In this document: one piece after another, positions 8,458 to 17,195 of the stretch
Layout: each line of letters begins with the position of its first letter
Position numbering within the stretch: the first letter of the stretch is position 1
Assembly (NCBI RefSeq): GCF_022601975.1
Contig: NZ_JAKVIR010000026.1
Coordinates: 1-64,000, forward strand
Direction: 5' to 3'
Source of the DNA: Pontibacter sp. E15-1
GTDB lineage: Bacteria > Bacteroidota > Bacteroidia > Cytophagales > Hymenobacteraceae
DNA: 64,000 nucleotides
The notes under the pieces: generated by a model
What the model was told of the DNA's origin: nothing
Database searches by the model: none
Seen by the model: the letters and a program-made list of their open reading frames with translations, nothing else
Position numbers and translations under genes: made by a program

Positions 8458-9096
8458 ATGGATTCAACAAACATTGCACACCAGGTAGCCTCTTTCCTAC
8501 TGGAAACGGAGGCCGTGAAACTAAGGCCAAAACAGCCCTTTAAATGGAGCAGCGGCTGGAATTCGCCCATTTACTGCGACAACCGCGTGACGCTGTCATT
8601 CCCATACATACGCAGTTATATCAAACAACAGTTGGCCGAAATGATAAAGCGCCAGTACCCGGACGCGGACGCCATTGCGGGAGTAGCCACGGCGGGCATC
8701 GCGCAGGGCGCCCTGGTGGCCGACCTGCTGGAGATGCCCTTCCTGTATGTGCGCCCCGAGCCAAAGAAGCACGGCATGGGAAACCAGATTGAAGGCAGGC
8801 TGCTGGAGGGCCAGAAAGTGGTGCTCGTGGAAGACCTTGTCTCGACGGGGGGCAGCTCGCTGAAGGCAGCCGAGGCGGTGAAAGCCGCGGGCGCCGAGGT
8901 GATCGGAATGGCCGCCATCTTTACCTATGGCTTCGCCGTGGCCGACCAAAACTTCGCCGATGCCGGTATCGCCCTGCATTGCCTTAGCGACTACAGTGCC
9001 TTGCTGGATGCCGCACTTGCCAATGGGTATATATCCGCCGAAGCGGTGGAAGCGCTTGCCCAATGGCGGGAGTCGCCGGCAACGTGGGGGGTATAA
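8458..9096 (+). CDS. pyrE: Orotate phosphoribosyltransferase
   Basis: Converts orotate and PRPP to orotidine 5'-phosphate in pyrimidine synthesis. The PRPP-binding motif VVLVEDLVSTGGSSLKAAEA is intact, and FKWSSGWNSPIYCDNR and the catalytic-loop KKHGMGNQIEG are characteristic. 212 residues is the family length. A TAAATTCG sequence ends only a few bases before the ATG, so the leader may be extremely short if that is the -7 box. The NUDIX gene diverges upstream. Confidence 0.96.
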   Translation: MDSTNIAHQVASFLLETEAVKLRPKQPFKWSSGWNSPIYCDNRVTLSFPYIRSYIKQQLAEMIKRQYPDADAIAGVATAGIAQGALVADLLEMPFLYVRPEPKKHGMGNQIEGRLLEGQKVVLVEDLVSTGGSSLKAAEAVKAAGAEVIGMAAIFTYGFAVADQNFADAGIALHCLSDYSALLDAALANGYISAEAVEALAQWRESPATWGV

Positions 9097-9192
9097 ATTA
9101 AATTATTCCGATATAAATTATTTATCTTTTACTGAAGTGGTGGCTTCATAAAATTATATTTGGCGAAGGTGCGGCCAATTGAAAACAATGTG

Positions 9193-9200
9193 TAGCTTTG
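9193..9200 (+). promoter_or_regulatory. Candidate -7 box (TAGCTTTG)
   Basis: TAGCTTTG fits the Bacteroidota -7 consensus TAnnTTTG and lies 24 bases before the start of the membrane-protein gene. A second perfect match, TATATTTG, is at 9155-9162. No convincing -33 TTTG is spaced correctly for either. Confidence 0.35.
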
Positions 9201-9224
9201 TTCTGTATCACACAGGCACTTGCA

Positions 9225-9740
9225 ATGGATTTAAGTTCTTCTACCCTCTTCTGGACAGCTTATTCAACTTGTAACATTTTGGCTATGGTAGGGCTTATCG
9301 CCTGCCTCGAGAAGCCATTGTTTGCACGATTATTATACTCCCTGTGTTTTGGCGCAGGCTGTATGCTGCAAGTGTACGTGGCTTTCTTCAGACCGGAAAT
9401 CTACCAGAACTTCGCTGAATATTCGCTAATCCCGATTTACAAAACGTTTATACTTGAGTGGATGCCCCGGCATACCCCTGAATTTATACTTGCAGTAGCC
9501 ACACTGCAGTTGTGGGTGGGCCTGAGCATTTGGGGAAAGGGCTGGTTTTTCAAGGGTGGCGTGCTGGCGGGCATCGTGCTGCTGGTGCTGCTGCTGCCCC
9601 TGGGGCTGGGTGGTGCGTTCCCGGCCACGCTCAACATGGCCCTCGGCTTGCGGATACTGATGAAACGGGAGGCAGGCAGTTACCTCTGGCCCGTTATCTC
9701 GAAAGAGTATAGCAAAACAAAAAGCTACGCAATGCGGTAA
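9225..9740 (+). CDS. Hypothetical multi-pass membrane protein
   Basis: About 171 residues with four or five hydrophobic segments, roughly at 8-25, 32-50, 85-105, 112-135 and 138-150, the fourth a Leu/Val/Gly-rich span. I do not recognise the family and no catalytic motif is evident. The ATG at 9225 is preferred over a TTG at 9198 because the latter overlaps the candidate -7 box. It is monocistronic with a strong terminator downstream. Confidence 0.65.
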   Translation: MDLSSSTLFWTAYSTCNILAMVGLIACLEKPLFARLLYSLCFGAGCMLQVYVAFFRPEIYQNFAEYSLIPIYKTFILEWMPRHTPEFILAVATLQLWVGLSIWGKGWFFKGGVLAGIVLLVLLLPLGLGGAFPATLNMALGLRILMKREAGSYLWPVISKEYSKTKSYAMR

Positions 9741-9797
9741 AACAGCTGAAGCATCCTGAAGATGCCTTTTCTTTGAATTTAATAAACCACTACACCT

Positions 9798-9829
9798 GCC
9801 ACAGGCCATGCATACGTATGGCCTGTGGC
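9798..9829 (+). terminator. Terminator after the membrane-protein gene
   Basis: GCCACAGGCCAT (9798-9809) pairs perfectly with ATGGCCTGTGGC (9818-9829) around an eight-base loop and is followed by TTTT. It separates the membrane-protein gene from the phosphoesterase. Confidence 0.85.
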
Positions 9830-9855
9830 TTTTCCATACCTATATATAGCCAGCC

Positions 9856-10353
9856 ATGAAGATAGGCCTTCTCTCCGACACCCACGCATACCTCGACGAT
9901 CAGATCCTGCGCCTGCTTTCGGACAGGGACGAGATATGGCATGCCGGCGATTTCGGCACCGCCGCAGTATCGGAGCGGCTGCAAGAGGTGGCGCCGCTGC
10001 GGGGCGTGTACGGCAACATCGACGGGCAGGACGTGCGGCAGCTGCACCCCAAGGTGCTCCGCTTCGACGCGAACGGACTGGACGTGCTGATGACGCACAT
10101 CGGCGGCTACCCCGGCAAGTACCACCCCGACGTGCGCGACATTATCAAGGCCAACCCGCCGCGCCTCTTCATCACGGGCCACTCGCATATACTCAAGGTG
10201 ATGACAGACAAAAAGCTCCATAACCTGCTGCACATCAACCCAGGGGCGGCGGGCAAGCACGGCTTTCATAAAGTGCGGACAATGGTGCGCTTTGCCGTGG
10301 AGGAGGGTCGGGTGCGCGACCTTCAGGTGATCGAGCTTGGCAAGCGGGCATAA
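9856..10353 (+). CDS. YfcE/MJ0936-type metallophosphoesterase
   Basis: A 165-residue calcineurin-like phosphoesterase that probably cleaves phosphodiesters with two metal ions. Motifs in order: LLSDTHAYLDD (D-x-H), WHAGDFG (GD), YGNIDGQD (GN[HD]-like), TGHSH and the final HINPGA. This is the compact YfcE-type arrangement of about 160 residues. Cytosolic, no signal peptide, natural substrate unknown. The conserved start right at SDTH supports the chosen ATG. Confidence 0.9.
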   Translation: MKIGLLSDTHAYLDDQILRLLSDRDEIWHAGDFGTAAVSERLQEVAPLRGVYGNIDGQDVRQLHPKVLRFDANGLDVLMTHIGGYPGKYHPDVRDIIKANPPRLFITGHSHILKVMTDKKLHNLLHINPGAAGKHGFHKVRTMVRFAVEEGRVRDLQVIELGKRA

Positions 10354-10355
10354 AA

Positions 10356-10385
10356 AAAGTGTGCCTGCCGCAGCAAACACACTTT
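10356..10385. terminator. Hairpin between convergent genes
   Basis: AAAGTGTG (10356-10363) pairs with CACACTTT (10378-10385). It sits right after the phosphoesterase stop, with an A-run on its left that would be a T-tract for minus-strand transcripts. It may serve the small basic-protein gene as well. Confidence 0.6.
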
Positions 10386-10463
10386 GAAGTCTTTTCAGTA
10401 AGCCGCCGCCATTTGCTGGAATAGCAGCGGCAGGCAGATGGGCTTACATACCCCTAAAAAGAA

Positions 10464-10664
10464 CTACTCGGCAGAAGCCTCCTCTGGCTGGGCAGCAGTT
10501 TCAGCTGGCTTGTTTTTCGGTGCTTCGCCAAACTGAGCTCTCAACTCATCCATGTCAACGTTCTTAATAACAGGCGTTAACAGCAGTTGCTTAATACGCG
10601 CTACTCTGTTATTTGCTCTTGCCTTATTCTTACGGTCTTTTCTTTTTAATCTAGTAACTCCCAT
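10464..10664 (-). CDS. Small basic conserved hypothetical protein
   Basis: A 66-residue protein starting MGVTRLKRKDRKNKARANN: the first half is strongly basic, the C-terminal tail (PAETAAQPEEASAE) acidic and probably disordered. The composition suggests RNA or ribosome binding, but I recognise no named family. The ATG at 10664 is chosen over an upstream in-frame one because a perfect -7 box TACTTTTG lies at 10689-10696 on this strand, leaving a short leader. I recall similar proteins in related Bacteroidota. Function unknown. Confidence 0.65.
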   Translation of the reverse strand: MGVTRLKRKDRKNKARANNRVARIKQLLLTPVIKNVDMDELRAQFGEAPKNKPAETAAQPEEASAE

Positions 10665-10688
10665 CGTTGCAATATTTAATTTGAACGG

Positions 10689-10696
10689 CAAAAGTA
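10689..10696 (-). promoter_or_regulatory. -7 promoter box for the small basic-protein gene
   Basis: On the minus strand the bases read TACTTTTG, matching TAnnTTTG, 25 bases before the ATG at 10664. A TTTG lies further upstream at a spacing of about 14, shorter than usual. Confidence 0.45.
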
Positions 10697-10741
10697 AGTT
10701 TTTAATTTTACAAAGTAAAGTATTTCGGAAATCTAATTGAT

Positions 10742-11788
10742 ATGCAACTAACAGACCTGCGCTCTGACACCGTTACCAAACCAACCCCGGCCATGCGCCA
10801 GGCCATGTTCAGTGCCGAAGTGGGCGACGACGTGTATGGCGAAGACGCCAGCGTAAACGCCCTGGAGGCAAAAACCGCCGCCATGTTCGGGATGGAGGCG
10901 GGCCTCTTCTGCCCGTCCGGCACCATGACCAACCAGATCGCCATCAAGGTGCACACGCAGCCCCTCACCGAGGTCATCTGCGACATCACGGCGCATATCT
11001 ACCAGTATGAGGGCGGCGGCATCCCGTTCAACTCGGGGGCCTCGATGGCGCTGGTGTATGGTGAGCGCGGCAAGATGACGCCGCAGCAGGTAGAGGCTCA
11101 CATCCGCCCGCTCGACAACGTGCACTTCCCGGAGACGAGCCTGGTGGCCCTGGAGAACACCTGCAACAAGGGAGGCGGCACCTATTATACCATAGCCGAG
11201 ATTGCGGCCATCGCGGAGGTGTGCCAGCGGCACGGCCTAGTGCTGCACCTCGACGGGGCCCGCGTGTTTAATGCCCTGGCCGCCTCCGGCGACAGTGCCC
11301 TGGACTACGGCTCATATTTCGACAGTATCTCCGTGTGTCTCTCCAAAGGCCTGGGGGCTCCCGTGGGCTCGGTGCTGCTGGGTAGTGCTGCCTTTATTAA
11401 AAGAGCGCGGCGGGTGCGCAAAGTGCTCGGCGGGGGCATGCGGCAGGCGGGCTATCTCGCGGCGGCCTGCAGCTACGCCCTCGACCATCATGTGGCCCGA
11501 TTGCCGGAGGACCACCGCAAGGCGAAGGCCATCGAAGCCAGTCTGCTGCAACGCGATTATATAGCAAGTGTGTTGCCCGTTGAGACGAATATCGTCATCT
11601 TCAAGCTCAACGACAGGTATACCGACAAAGCCTTTGTGGACGCACTGGCTGGCAAAGGGATACTCGCCTCGAGCTTTGGCCCGCAAATGATTCGTTTTGT
11701 AACGCACCTGGATATAACGGATACCATGCTGGATCATCTCCTGCAAACCCTGCAGGCCCTGGACCATACGCCGGTCCTTTCGGCCTAA
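10742..11788 (+). CDS. ltaE: Low-specificity L-threonine aldolase
   Basis: PLP-dependent cleavage of L-threonine or allo-threonine to glycine and acetaldehyde. The opening TDLRSDTVTKPTPAMRQAM is diagnostic of the beta-eliminating lyase / threonine aldolase family. HLDGARVFNA carries the PLP-ring Asp and SVCLSKGLGAPVGS carries the Schiff-base Lys near residue 200. Full length (348 aa). Preceded by the divergent small basic-protein gene and followed by its own terminator. Stereospecificity cannot be told. Confidence 0.93.
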   Translation: MQLTDLRSDTVTKPTPAMRQAMFSAEVGDDVYGEDASVNALEAKTAAMFGMEAGLFCPSGTMTNQIAIKVHTQPLTEVICDITAHIYQYEGGGIPFNSGASMALVYGERGKMTPQQVEAHIRPLDNVHFPETSLVALENTCNKGGGTYYTIAEIAAIAEVCQRHGLVLHLDGARVFNALAASGDSALDYGSYFDSISVCLSKGLGAPVGSVLLGSAAFIKRARRVRKVLGGGMRQAGYLAAACSYALDHHVARLPEDHRKAKAIEASLLQRDYIASVLPVETNIVIFKLNDRYTDKAFVDALAGKGILASSFGPQMIRFVTHLDITDTMLDHLLQTLQALDHTPVLSA

Positions 11789-11811
11789 ATAACAAATAAG
11801 TTCAAGTTCTG

Positions 11812-11841
11812 GCGCGGGCGCTCCACCCGCGCTATTTTTTT
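11812..11841 (+). terminator. Terminator after threonine aldolase
   Basis: GCGCGGG (11812-11818) pairs with CCCGCGC (11826-11832) and is followed by a run of seven T at 11835-11841. Confidence 0.85.
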
Positions 11842-12341
11842 GCCCCTCCCTTTTTCATACCCCATTCCCGATCATTTTTACTCTATTTTATCTTACCACC
11901 CCCTTCATTTTAATACCCATCCAATAAAATTCTAAAAATATTTTTTAGGATAGACATATTTTTTTCAACGCAGCCATATCCACTAAATCTGCAGCTGCTC
12001 TGCAGCATAATAATAAAAGAGCGGTATAAAATCAGCGTCTGGCAGAGAAGCTTCCGCTATACCTCCTCTATCCATAAAAGGGCCTTCCCTGCTATTTTTC
12101 GGCGATTGACAGGCTTTTCCGTCTGTATAGCCTTCTCAGATCTTCAAAAATCCCAATGAATAATCATTTGGCAACAAAAACTATTTTAAGCAGCCATACT
12201 CACAATACTAGAGGCTATACTTTGATAATATTATAAAATTTAAGTTATACCCCCTTGACACGAAGGGGTATATTCCATACTTTAGATAAAAATTAGCAAA
12301 CACCCCTAGTAAAAACATACCCTAACCTAACTATTAATTGT
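11842..12341. other. Long AT-rich upstream region of the ammonium operon
   Basis: About 500 bases without a gene. It is much more AT-rich than the flanking genes and contains A/T tracts around 11930-11965 and 12225-12245. The last 100 bases hold a candidate promoter and inverted repeat (12251-12285). I see no tRNA or recognised riboswitch; the remainder has no structure I can support. Confidence 0.5.
12251..12285 (+). promoter_or_regulatory. Candidate promoter and operator of the P-II/amtB operon
   Basis: TTG at 12255-12257 is followed after exactly 20 bases by TACTTTAG at 12278-12285, close to the Bacteroidota TTTG / TAnnTTTG pair. The inverted repeat CCCCTT-GACACG-AAGGGG (12251-12268) overlaps the -33 element, so a dimeric regulator bound there could control transcription. 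The identity of such a regulator is unknown; nitrogen control is inferred only from the genes downstream. Confidence 0.45.
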
Positions 12342-12680
12342 ATGAAGAAAATTGAAGCCATCATCAGAACATCCAAATTTGAGGATGTGTATGAAGCCCT
12401 CACCGAGATCGGGATTGCTTTTATGACCACCTACGATGTGAAAGGGTTCGGTTTAGAGCATAGCTCCTCGCAAGTATACCGGGGCGCCACCTATAATGTC
12501 GGGTTTATACCCCGGACAAAAATTGAGATGACCGTGACCGAAGACCATGTGGATGCCGTGGTTGAAACCATCCTGAAAGTAGCCAACACGGGCAAAGTGG
12601 GAGACGGCAAAATATTCATCATGGATGTAGAGTCCGTTATCCGCATCCGCACCGGGGACGTTGGCGAACTCGCCCTGTAG
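12342..12680 (+). CDS. P-II family nitrogen regulatory protein
   Basis: A trimeric signal protein that senses ATP/ADP and 2-oxoglutarate and controls AmtB by plugging its channel. Conserved parts: MKKIEAIIRTSKFEDV start, T-loop with Y51 in YRGATY, B-loop TGKVGDGKIF near residue 85 and the C-terminal IRIRTGD. The T-loop tyrosine that can be uridylylated in other bacteria is present; whether it is modified here is unknown. It lies 66 bases upstream of amtB, the usual glnK-amtB order. Confidence 0.95.
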   Translation: MKKIEAIIRTSKFEDVYEALTEIGIAFMTTYDVKGFGLEHSSSQVYRGATYNVGFIPRTKIEMTVTEDHVDAVVETILKVANTGKVGDGKIFIMDVESVIRIRTGDVGELAL

Positions 12681-12746
12681 CACCCCGACCACATTTACTC
12701 AGTCAAATCAAAAAACACAAACAATTTCAACCTTAACATTAAAGCC

Positions 12747-14066
12747 ATGTCACAAGAATTATTTGTCACGAACAACGTCTGGATGATGGTCTCCATCTTC
12801 CTGGTTTTCGTCATGCACCTCGGGTTTGCCACTCTCGAGTCAGGTCTGGCCAGATCCAAGAACACGGTAAACGTGCTTTTCAAGAACAGTATGATCCCGG
12901 CCATCGGCCTGATCACCTACGCGCTCTGGGGGTTCTCGATGATGTACCCGGGCGAGAGCTTTGCCGGCGGATTTTTCGGCTTCTCCAACTTTGGCATTCC
13001 CTTGCCAGAGGGCGGCGAGACCTCCGCTTACAACGAGGGCTATACCTTCTGGACCGATTTCCTGTTCCAGGGCATGTTTGCCGCCACTGCCGCCACCATC
13101 GTGTCGGGTGCCGTGGCCGAGCGCATCAAGCTGTCGTCGTTCATTATCTTCTCCATCCTGTTTGTAGGTATCTGCTACCCTATCGTGGGCATGTGGAAAT
13201 GGGGGGGTGGCTTCCTGAACACGCTTTCAGTACCGTTCTATGACTTTGCGGGCTCTACCATTGTACACTCTGTGGGCGGCTGGGGAGCGCTGGCGGGCAT
13301 CATGCTGCTGGGGCCACGAATCGGCAAGTACATGGACGGCAAGATCAAGCCAATCCCGGGGCACAGCATTCCGCTGGCTACGATAGGGGTGTTTATTCTA
13401 TGGTTAGGCTGGTTCGGCTTTAATGGCGGCTCCGTGCTGTCAGCCGATCCGGGAGCTGTGTCACGGGTATTGGTCATGACGAGCCTTGCAGCCGCTGCGG
13501 GTGCCATCGGCGGATGCCTCTTGTCGCTGGTTATGTTTAAGGCAAGCGATATCACGATGGTGCTGAACGGTATACTGGCGGGCCTGGTGGGTATAACTGC
13601 CGGTGCTGACCAGATGGGCGTGACGGATTCGATCATCATCGGGTTTATCGCCGGCGCGCTGGTGGTGATGGCTGTCGCCTTCTTCGACCGTATTCGCCTC
13701 GACGACCCGGTGGGTGCACTGTCGGTACACCTGGTGTGCGGCCTTTGGGGCACGCTGGCCGTGGGCCTCTTCGGGAGCCTGGCCGGTTTAGACCAGCTCG
13801 TGAGCCAGCTGATCGGCATTGTGGCCATCGGCGTGTTCAGCTTCTCCTTCGCCTTTGTGGTATGGTATGTCCTGAAGCTTACGACGGGAATCCGGGTGAG
13901 TGCCAGAGAGGAAATCGAAGGCCTTGACATCCACGAACACAAGATGCACGCCTACCCAGACTTTAACGGAACAGGCTTTGAGATGAGCCTGGATGAGAAA
14001 GAAATGATACTGGCTGCCCATGCGCGCAGCCAGAAAGGGGCCGCAAAACCAGTGGCGGCGGAATAA
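12747..14066 (+). CDS. amtB: Ammonium transporter
   Basis: An inner-membrane trimeric ammonium channel. 439 residues with about eleven hydrophobic segments. The signature from FAGSTIVHSVGGWGALAG (first pore His region) through GWFGFNGGS to the second His in SVHLVCGLWG is intact. It begins with a hydrophobic TM1 without a cleavable signal and ends in a cytosolic tail after FVVWYVLKL (REEIEGLDIHEHK), where P-II docks in characterised systems. Operon with the P-II gene; a strong terminator follows. Confidence 0.96.
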   Translation: MSQELFVTNNVWMMVSIFLVFVMHLGFATLESGLARSKNTVNVLFKNSMIPAIGLITYALWGFSMMYPGESFAGGFFGFSNFGIPLPEGGETSAYNEGYTFWTDFLFQGMFAATAATIVSGAVAERIKLSSFIIFSILFVGICYPIVGMWKWGGGFLNTLSVPFYDFAGSTIVHSVGGWGALAGIMLLGPRIGKYMDGKIKPIPGHSIPLATIGVFILWLGWFGFNGGSVLSADPGAVSRVLVMTSLAAAAGAIGGCLLSLVMFKASDITMVLNGILAGLVGITAGADQMGVTDSIIIGFIAGALVVMAVAFFDRIRLDDPVGALSVHLVCGLWGTLAVGLFGSLAGLDQLVSQLIGIVAIGVFSFSFAFVVWYVLKLTTGIRVSAREEIEGLDIHEHKMHAYPDFNGTGFEMSLDEKEMILAAHARSQKGAAKPVAAE

Positions 14067-14105
14067 CAATCCATCCCTTAACCTTGATGACATGGCTGTG
14101 AAACA

Positions 14106-14133
14106 GGTGGTAATGCGGTCAGGCATTACCACC
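14106..14133 (+). terminator. Terminator after amtB
   Basis: GGTGGTAATGC (14106-14116) pairs with GCATTACCACC (14123-14133) around GGTCAG and is followed by GTTTTA. It separates amtB from the porin gene, although read-through may still link them. Confidence 0.82.
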
Positions 14134-14320
14134 GTTTTACAAGCGCAAAGCAAGCCGGCGGCGAACTGTCTCTCTGCTTCTGTGTCCTTCGTCAAAACCC
14201 CACCTAACCCTATATAATCAGCCACCGCTTCGCAAACGGCAATTTGAGAAGCAGCTTGGTGGCGGGTATGGGTGGATACACTACTTCTTCAAAATAGTAT
14301 CAACGAAAAAAACCACAATC

Positions 14321-15445
14321 ATGAAAAGACTTTTATCACTCGCCGCAGCAATGCTCTTCGCAGGAGCAAATATAGCCAATGCCCAGGAAATGGCAACCGT
14401 GGAAGAGACCAAAGGCTCGCTGTCCATCAGCGGCTACGTGGATGCCTATTACCAGTATAACCTGAACAAGCCAGAGTCGGGCCTGAACCAGGGGCGCATC
14501 TTCGACACCAAGCACAACAACTTCTCGCTTGGCCTGGTGCAAACCATGTTCACCTATACCAAGGGCCGCGCCACAGTGGTGGCCGACCTGACCTTCGGCC
14601 CGAACGCCGAGTTGGGCAACTTCGGAAACGAGGGAACGGCACGTGTGATCAAGCAGGCATTTCTGTCATACGCGCTCACCCCGAAGCTGAACTTCACCAT
14701 CGGGCAGTACGGCACGCACATCGGGTATGAGTTGATCGACGCCCCCCTGAACTACAACTACAGCCTGTCGTACCTCTTCGGCAACGGCCCCTTTTACCAC
14801 ACCGGTGCCAAGCTGGATTACGCGGTGAACGACAAGCTGGGCCTGATGCTGGGCGTGGTGAACGGCTGGGACGGCCTCAGCGACTTCAACGACAAGAAGT
14901 CTGTAACGGCGCAGGCGCACTTAGCCCCAGTGCCCGGCTTTGACCTGTTCCTGAACTGGATTGGCGGCGATGAGTACAACACCCTGTCTAATTTCGGAGA
15001 CAACAAGGGCTCTTATACCAGCCTGTACGACCTGACGACCTCCTACGCGTTGAACGATGCCCTGAAAGTGGGTATAAACGCCGCTTACGGAGCCTTTTAC
15101 ACCGGGTATGCTGAAACGGACGCTTCCAACCCCTGGTCTGATGACGCGAAATGGGGCGGTGCGGCTCTCTATCTGAACTACGCCGTTACCCCAACGGTTG
15201 GCCTGGGGATGCGCACCGAGTACTTCTCAGACCCGGAGGGCGTGCGTTACTTCGGCCCACTGCAAGTTGCCTCGCTCACGCTTACCGGCGACGTGAAAAT
15301 GGCCAGCGGCAACCTGAACGTTAAACCTGAGATCCGCTTCGACAAATCGCAGGACGGGTTCTTCGAGAACTCCAGCGGTTCTTTCTCCAAAAAGAGCCAG
15401 ACAACCATTGGGGCTGCCTTTATCTACTCTTTCAGCACAGAGTAA
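14321..15445 (+). CDS. Outer-membrane porin, BBP2/OmpL-like
   Basis: A predicted outer-membrane beta-barrel of 374 aa. A Sec signal peptide (residues 1-21, ending ANAQ) is followed by SGYVDAYYQYNLNKP, the typical opening of the putative beta-barrel porin-2 group, and by alternating amphipathic strands up to a C-terminal aromatic strand (GAAFIYSF). Porins of this type often sit beside amt genes in this phylum, so a role in letting ammonium or other small N compounds across the outer membrane is inferred. About 250 bases and a terminator separate it from amtB. Confidence 0.82.
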   Translation: MKRLLSLAAAMLFAGANIANAQEMATVEETKGSLSISGYVDAYYQYNLNKPESGLNQGRIFDTKHNNFSLGLVQTMFTYTKGRATVVADLTFGPNAELGNFGNEGTARVIKQAFLSYALTPKLNFTIGQYGTHIGYELIDAPLNYNYSLSYLFGNGPFYHTGAKLDYAVNDKLGLMLGVVNGWDGLSDFNDKKSVTAQAHLAPVPGFDLFLNWIGGDEYNTLSNFGDNKGSYTSLYDLTTSYALNDALKVGINAAYGAFYTGYAETDASNPWSDDAKWGGAALYLNYAVTPTVGLGMRTEYFSDPEGVRYFGPLQVASLTLTGDVKMASGNLNVKPEIRFDKSQDGFFENSSGSFSKKSQTTIGAAFIYSFSTE

Positions 15446-15500
15446 TCCAGCATATATAACTACTTCCTCCTTTCTTTCTGTGCATACAAGCAGCCCCTTT

Positions 15501-15546
15501 AGTGAGCAGCCAGTCGCCCGGTTTACCGGGTACTGTGCTGCTCACT
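15501..15546 (+). terminator. Terminator after the porin gene
   Basis: AGTGAGCAGC (15501-15510) pairs with GCTGCTCACT (15537-15546); inside it CAGT/ACTG and CCCGG-TTTA-CCGGG continue the stem to a four-base loop. TTCCTTTTT follows. Confidence 0.88.
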
Positions 15547-15683
15547 TCCTTTTTATACCCTCCCCACGCGCAGCCATGGGCCCGGAATGATGCGGCAAAC
15601 CGGCTTCCCGCTTTCATTCCGTCGCAAACCCTGTTGCCTTCTTCCAAAAAAATCAGCTATTTGGCCTAAACTAACGCAAGGCC

Positions 15684-16307
15684 ATGTTTCCTGATTTCAT
15701 TTCTCCAGAAGTAGCCGCCGTACTGGGCAAAGACCCTATCCTGACGAGCATCATCCGGCAGGGCCAGCCCCTTCCCTCCTCCAAATCCGAAGACCTGTAT
15801 TATAAGCTGCTGAGCGCGATCGTGTCGCAGCAGCTGAGCACCAAGGTAGCGGCCGTAATCTTTGCCCGTTTCAAGGCCCTGTTCCCCGATGAGTACCCGC
15901 ACCCGCACCTGGTGCTGGAAACGCCTGACGAGGTGCTGCGCAGCGCGGGGCTGTCGTTTCAGAAGATAGGCTATGTGCGGAACGTGGCGGCTTTTGCCAC
16001 GGAGGGCCAGATGTTGCACGCCACGATCGACGCCATGGAAAGCGAGGCCCTGATCCTGCACCTGACGCAAATCAAGGGCGTTGGCCGCTGGACCGTGGAG
16101 ATGCTGCTGATGTTTGCACTGGAGCGGCCCGATGTGTTTCCGGTGGATGACCTGGGGATACAAAACGCCATGAAGCGCCACTATGGCTTAGAAACCGCCG
16201 GCAAGGCCCTGAAACTGCAGATGCAGGATATAGCCGAGAGCTGGCGTCCCTTCCGCACCATCGCCAGCAAGTACCTCTGGCAATCGCTGAATAATGTGCC
16301 AACGTGA
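15684..16307 (+). CDS. DNA-3-methyladenine glycosylase II, AlkA family
   Basis: Removes alkylated bases in base-excision repair. The helix-hairpin-helix-GPD motif is clear at IKGVGRWTVEMLLMFAL, and the catalytic Asp follows in FPVDDLGIQNAM. At 207 residues it is the short form lacking the N-terminal domain of E. coli AlkA. Other visible family positions are IVSQQLSTKVAA and LSFQKIGYVRNVA. Monocistronic. No Ada-type regulator is nearby. Confidence 0.92.
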   Translation: MFPDFISPEVAAVLGKDPILTSIIRQGQPLPSSKSEDLYYKLLSAIVSQQLSTKVAAVIFARFKALFPDEYPHPHLVLETPDEVLRSAGLSFQKIGYVRNVAAFATEGQMLHATIDAMESEALILHLTQIKGVGRWTVEMLLMFALERPDVFPVDDLGIQNAMKRHYGLETAGKALKLQMQDIAESWRPFRTIASKYLWQSLNNVPT

Positions 16308-16569
16308 TGCTGCCGTATCAAGATTTATACTATATTTTGTTTTTAACACGCTTTCTAACGACTCCAGTAAATTGCCACACGCTTATACCCTGAATAATTA
16401 CTTGTGTGTGTTTTGCAACCCATACAAGGTAATGACAAAGTATTGAAATGAAATTTGTAGTCCAAAACAATAAGGTAAGCTAAACTATAAATCAGTCACT
16501 TTCGGGCATCTGATTTTCTCATAAAGTGAATTATACCAAATACTGTAAATGCCAATATCTACCTGATAT

Positions 16570-17142
16570 ATGAAAACTGAGAAAGAAAAAATGCTCGCCG
16601 GGGAGTTGTACAACCCGCTCGACACACAGCTTGTAGACGAAAGGCTGCAAACACGGCTCCTGACCAAGCAACTGAACGACACCAGCGAGGACCAGGTAGA
16701 AGAAATTGCCCGCATTTTGCAAAAGCTAATCCCGAACGCAGGAGCCGGTTTATGGCTGCAGCCTCCTTTTTACTGCGACTATGGCACGAACATGCATGTG
16801 GGCGAGAAGGTGTTTTTCAACTTTAACTGCGTGGTGCTGGATGTGGCCCCGGTCACTATTGGCAGCCGAACGATGTTTGGGCCCAACGTGCAGGTTTATA
16901 CCGCCACGCATCCGCTGAATCATATAGAGCGGAGCTCGGGGGTGGAGTACGCAAAACCGATCGCCATCGGCAAGGATGTATGGGTGGGCGGCAGCGTGGT
17001 GGTTTGCCCCGGCGTAACCATTGGCGACCGCAGTGTGATCGGCGCGGGCAGCGTCGTGACGAAAGACATTCCGGCCGACGTGTTTGCCGCCGGAAACCCC
17101 TGTAAAGTCATTCGGAGCTTGAAACAGGAAGAGTCAGCGTAA
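16570..17142 (+). CDS. Sugar O-acetyltransferase (maltose/galactoside type)
   Basis: Transfers acetyl from acetyl-CoA to a sugar hydroxyl. 190 residues: an N-terminal helical Mac domain (EKMLAGELYNPLD) followed by hexapeptide repeats of a left-handed beta-helix. The catalytic His is in YTATHPLN, and GKDVWVGGSVVVCPGVTIG and AGNPCKVIR are the usual end. Physiological substrate unknown. The 262-base gap before it is AT-rich with no feature I can support. Confidence 0.92.
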   Translation: MKTEKEKMLAGELYNPLDTQLVDERLQTRLLTKQLNDTSEDQVEEIARILQKLIPNAGAGLWLQPPFYCDYGTNMHVGEKVFFNFNCVVLDVAPVTIGSRTMFGPNVQVYTATHPLNHIERSSGVEYAKPIAIGKDVWVGGSVVVCPGVTIGDRSVIGAGSVVTKDIPADVFAAGNPCKVIRSLKQEESA

Positions 17143-17195
17143 ACCGGTATAGGTATGACCGCAGGCTTCGGCACGTTCCATACCCTGATTATACC

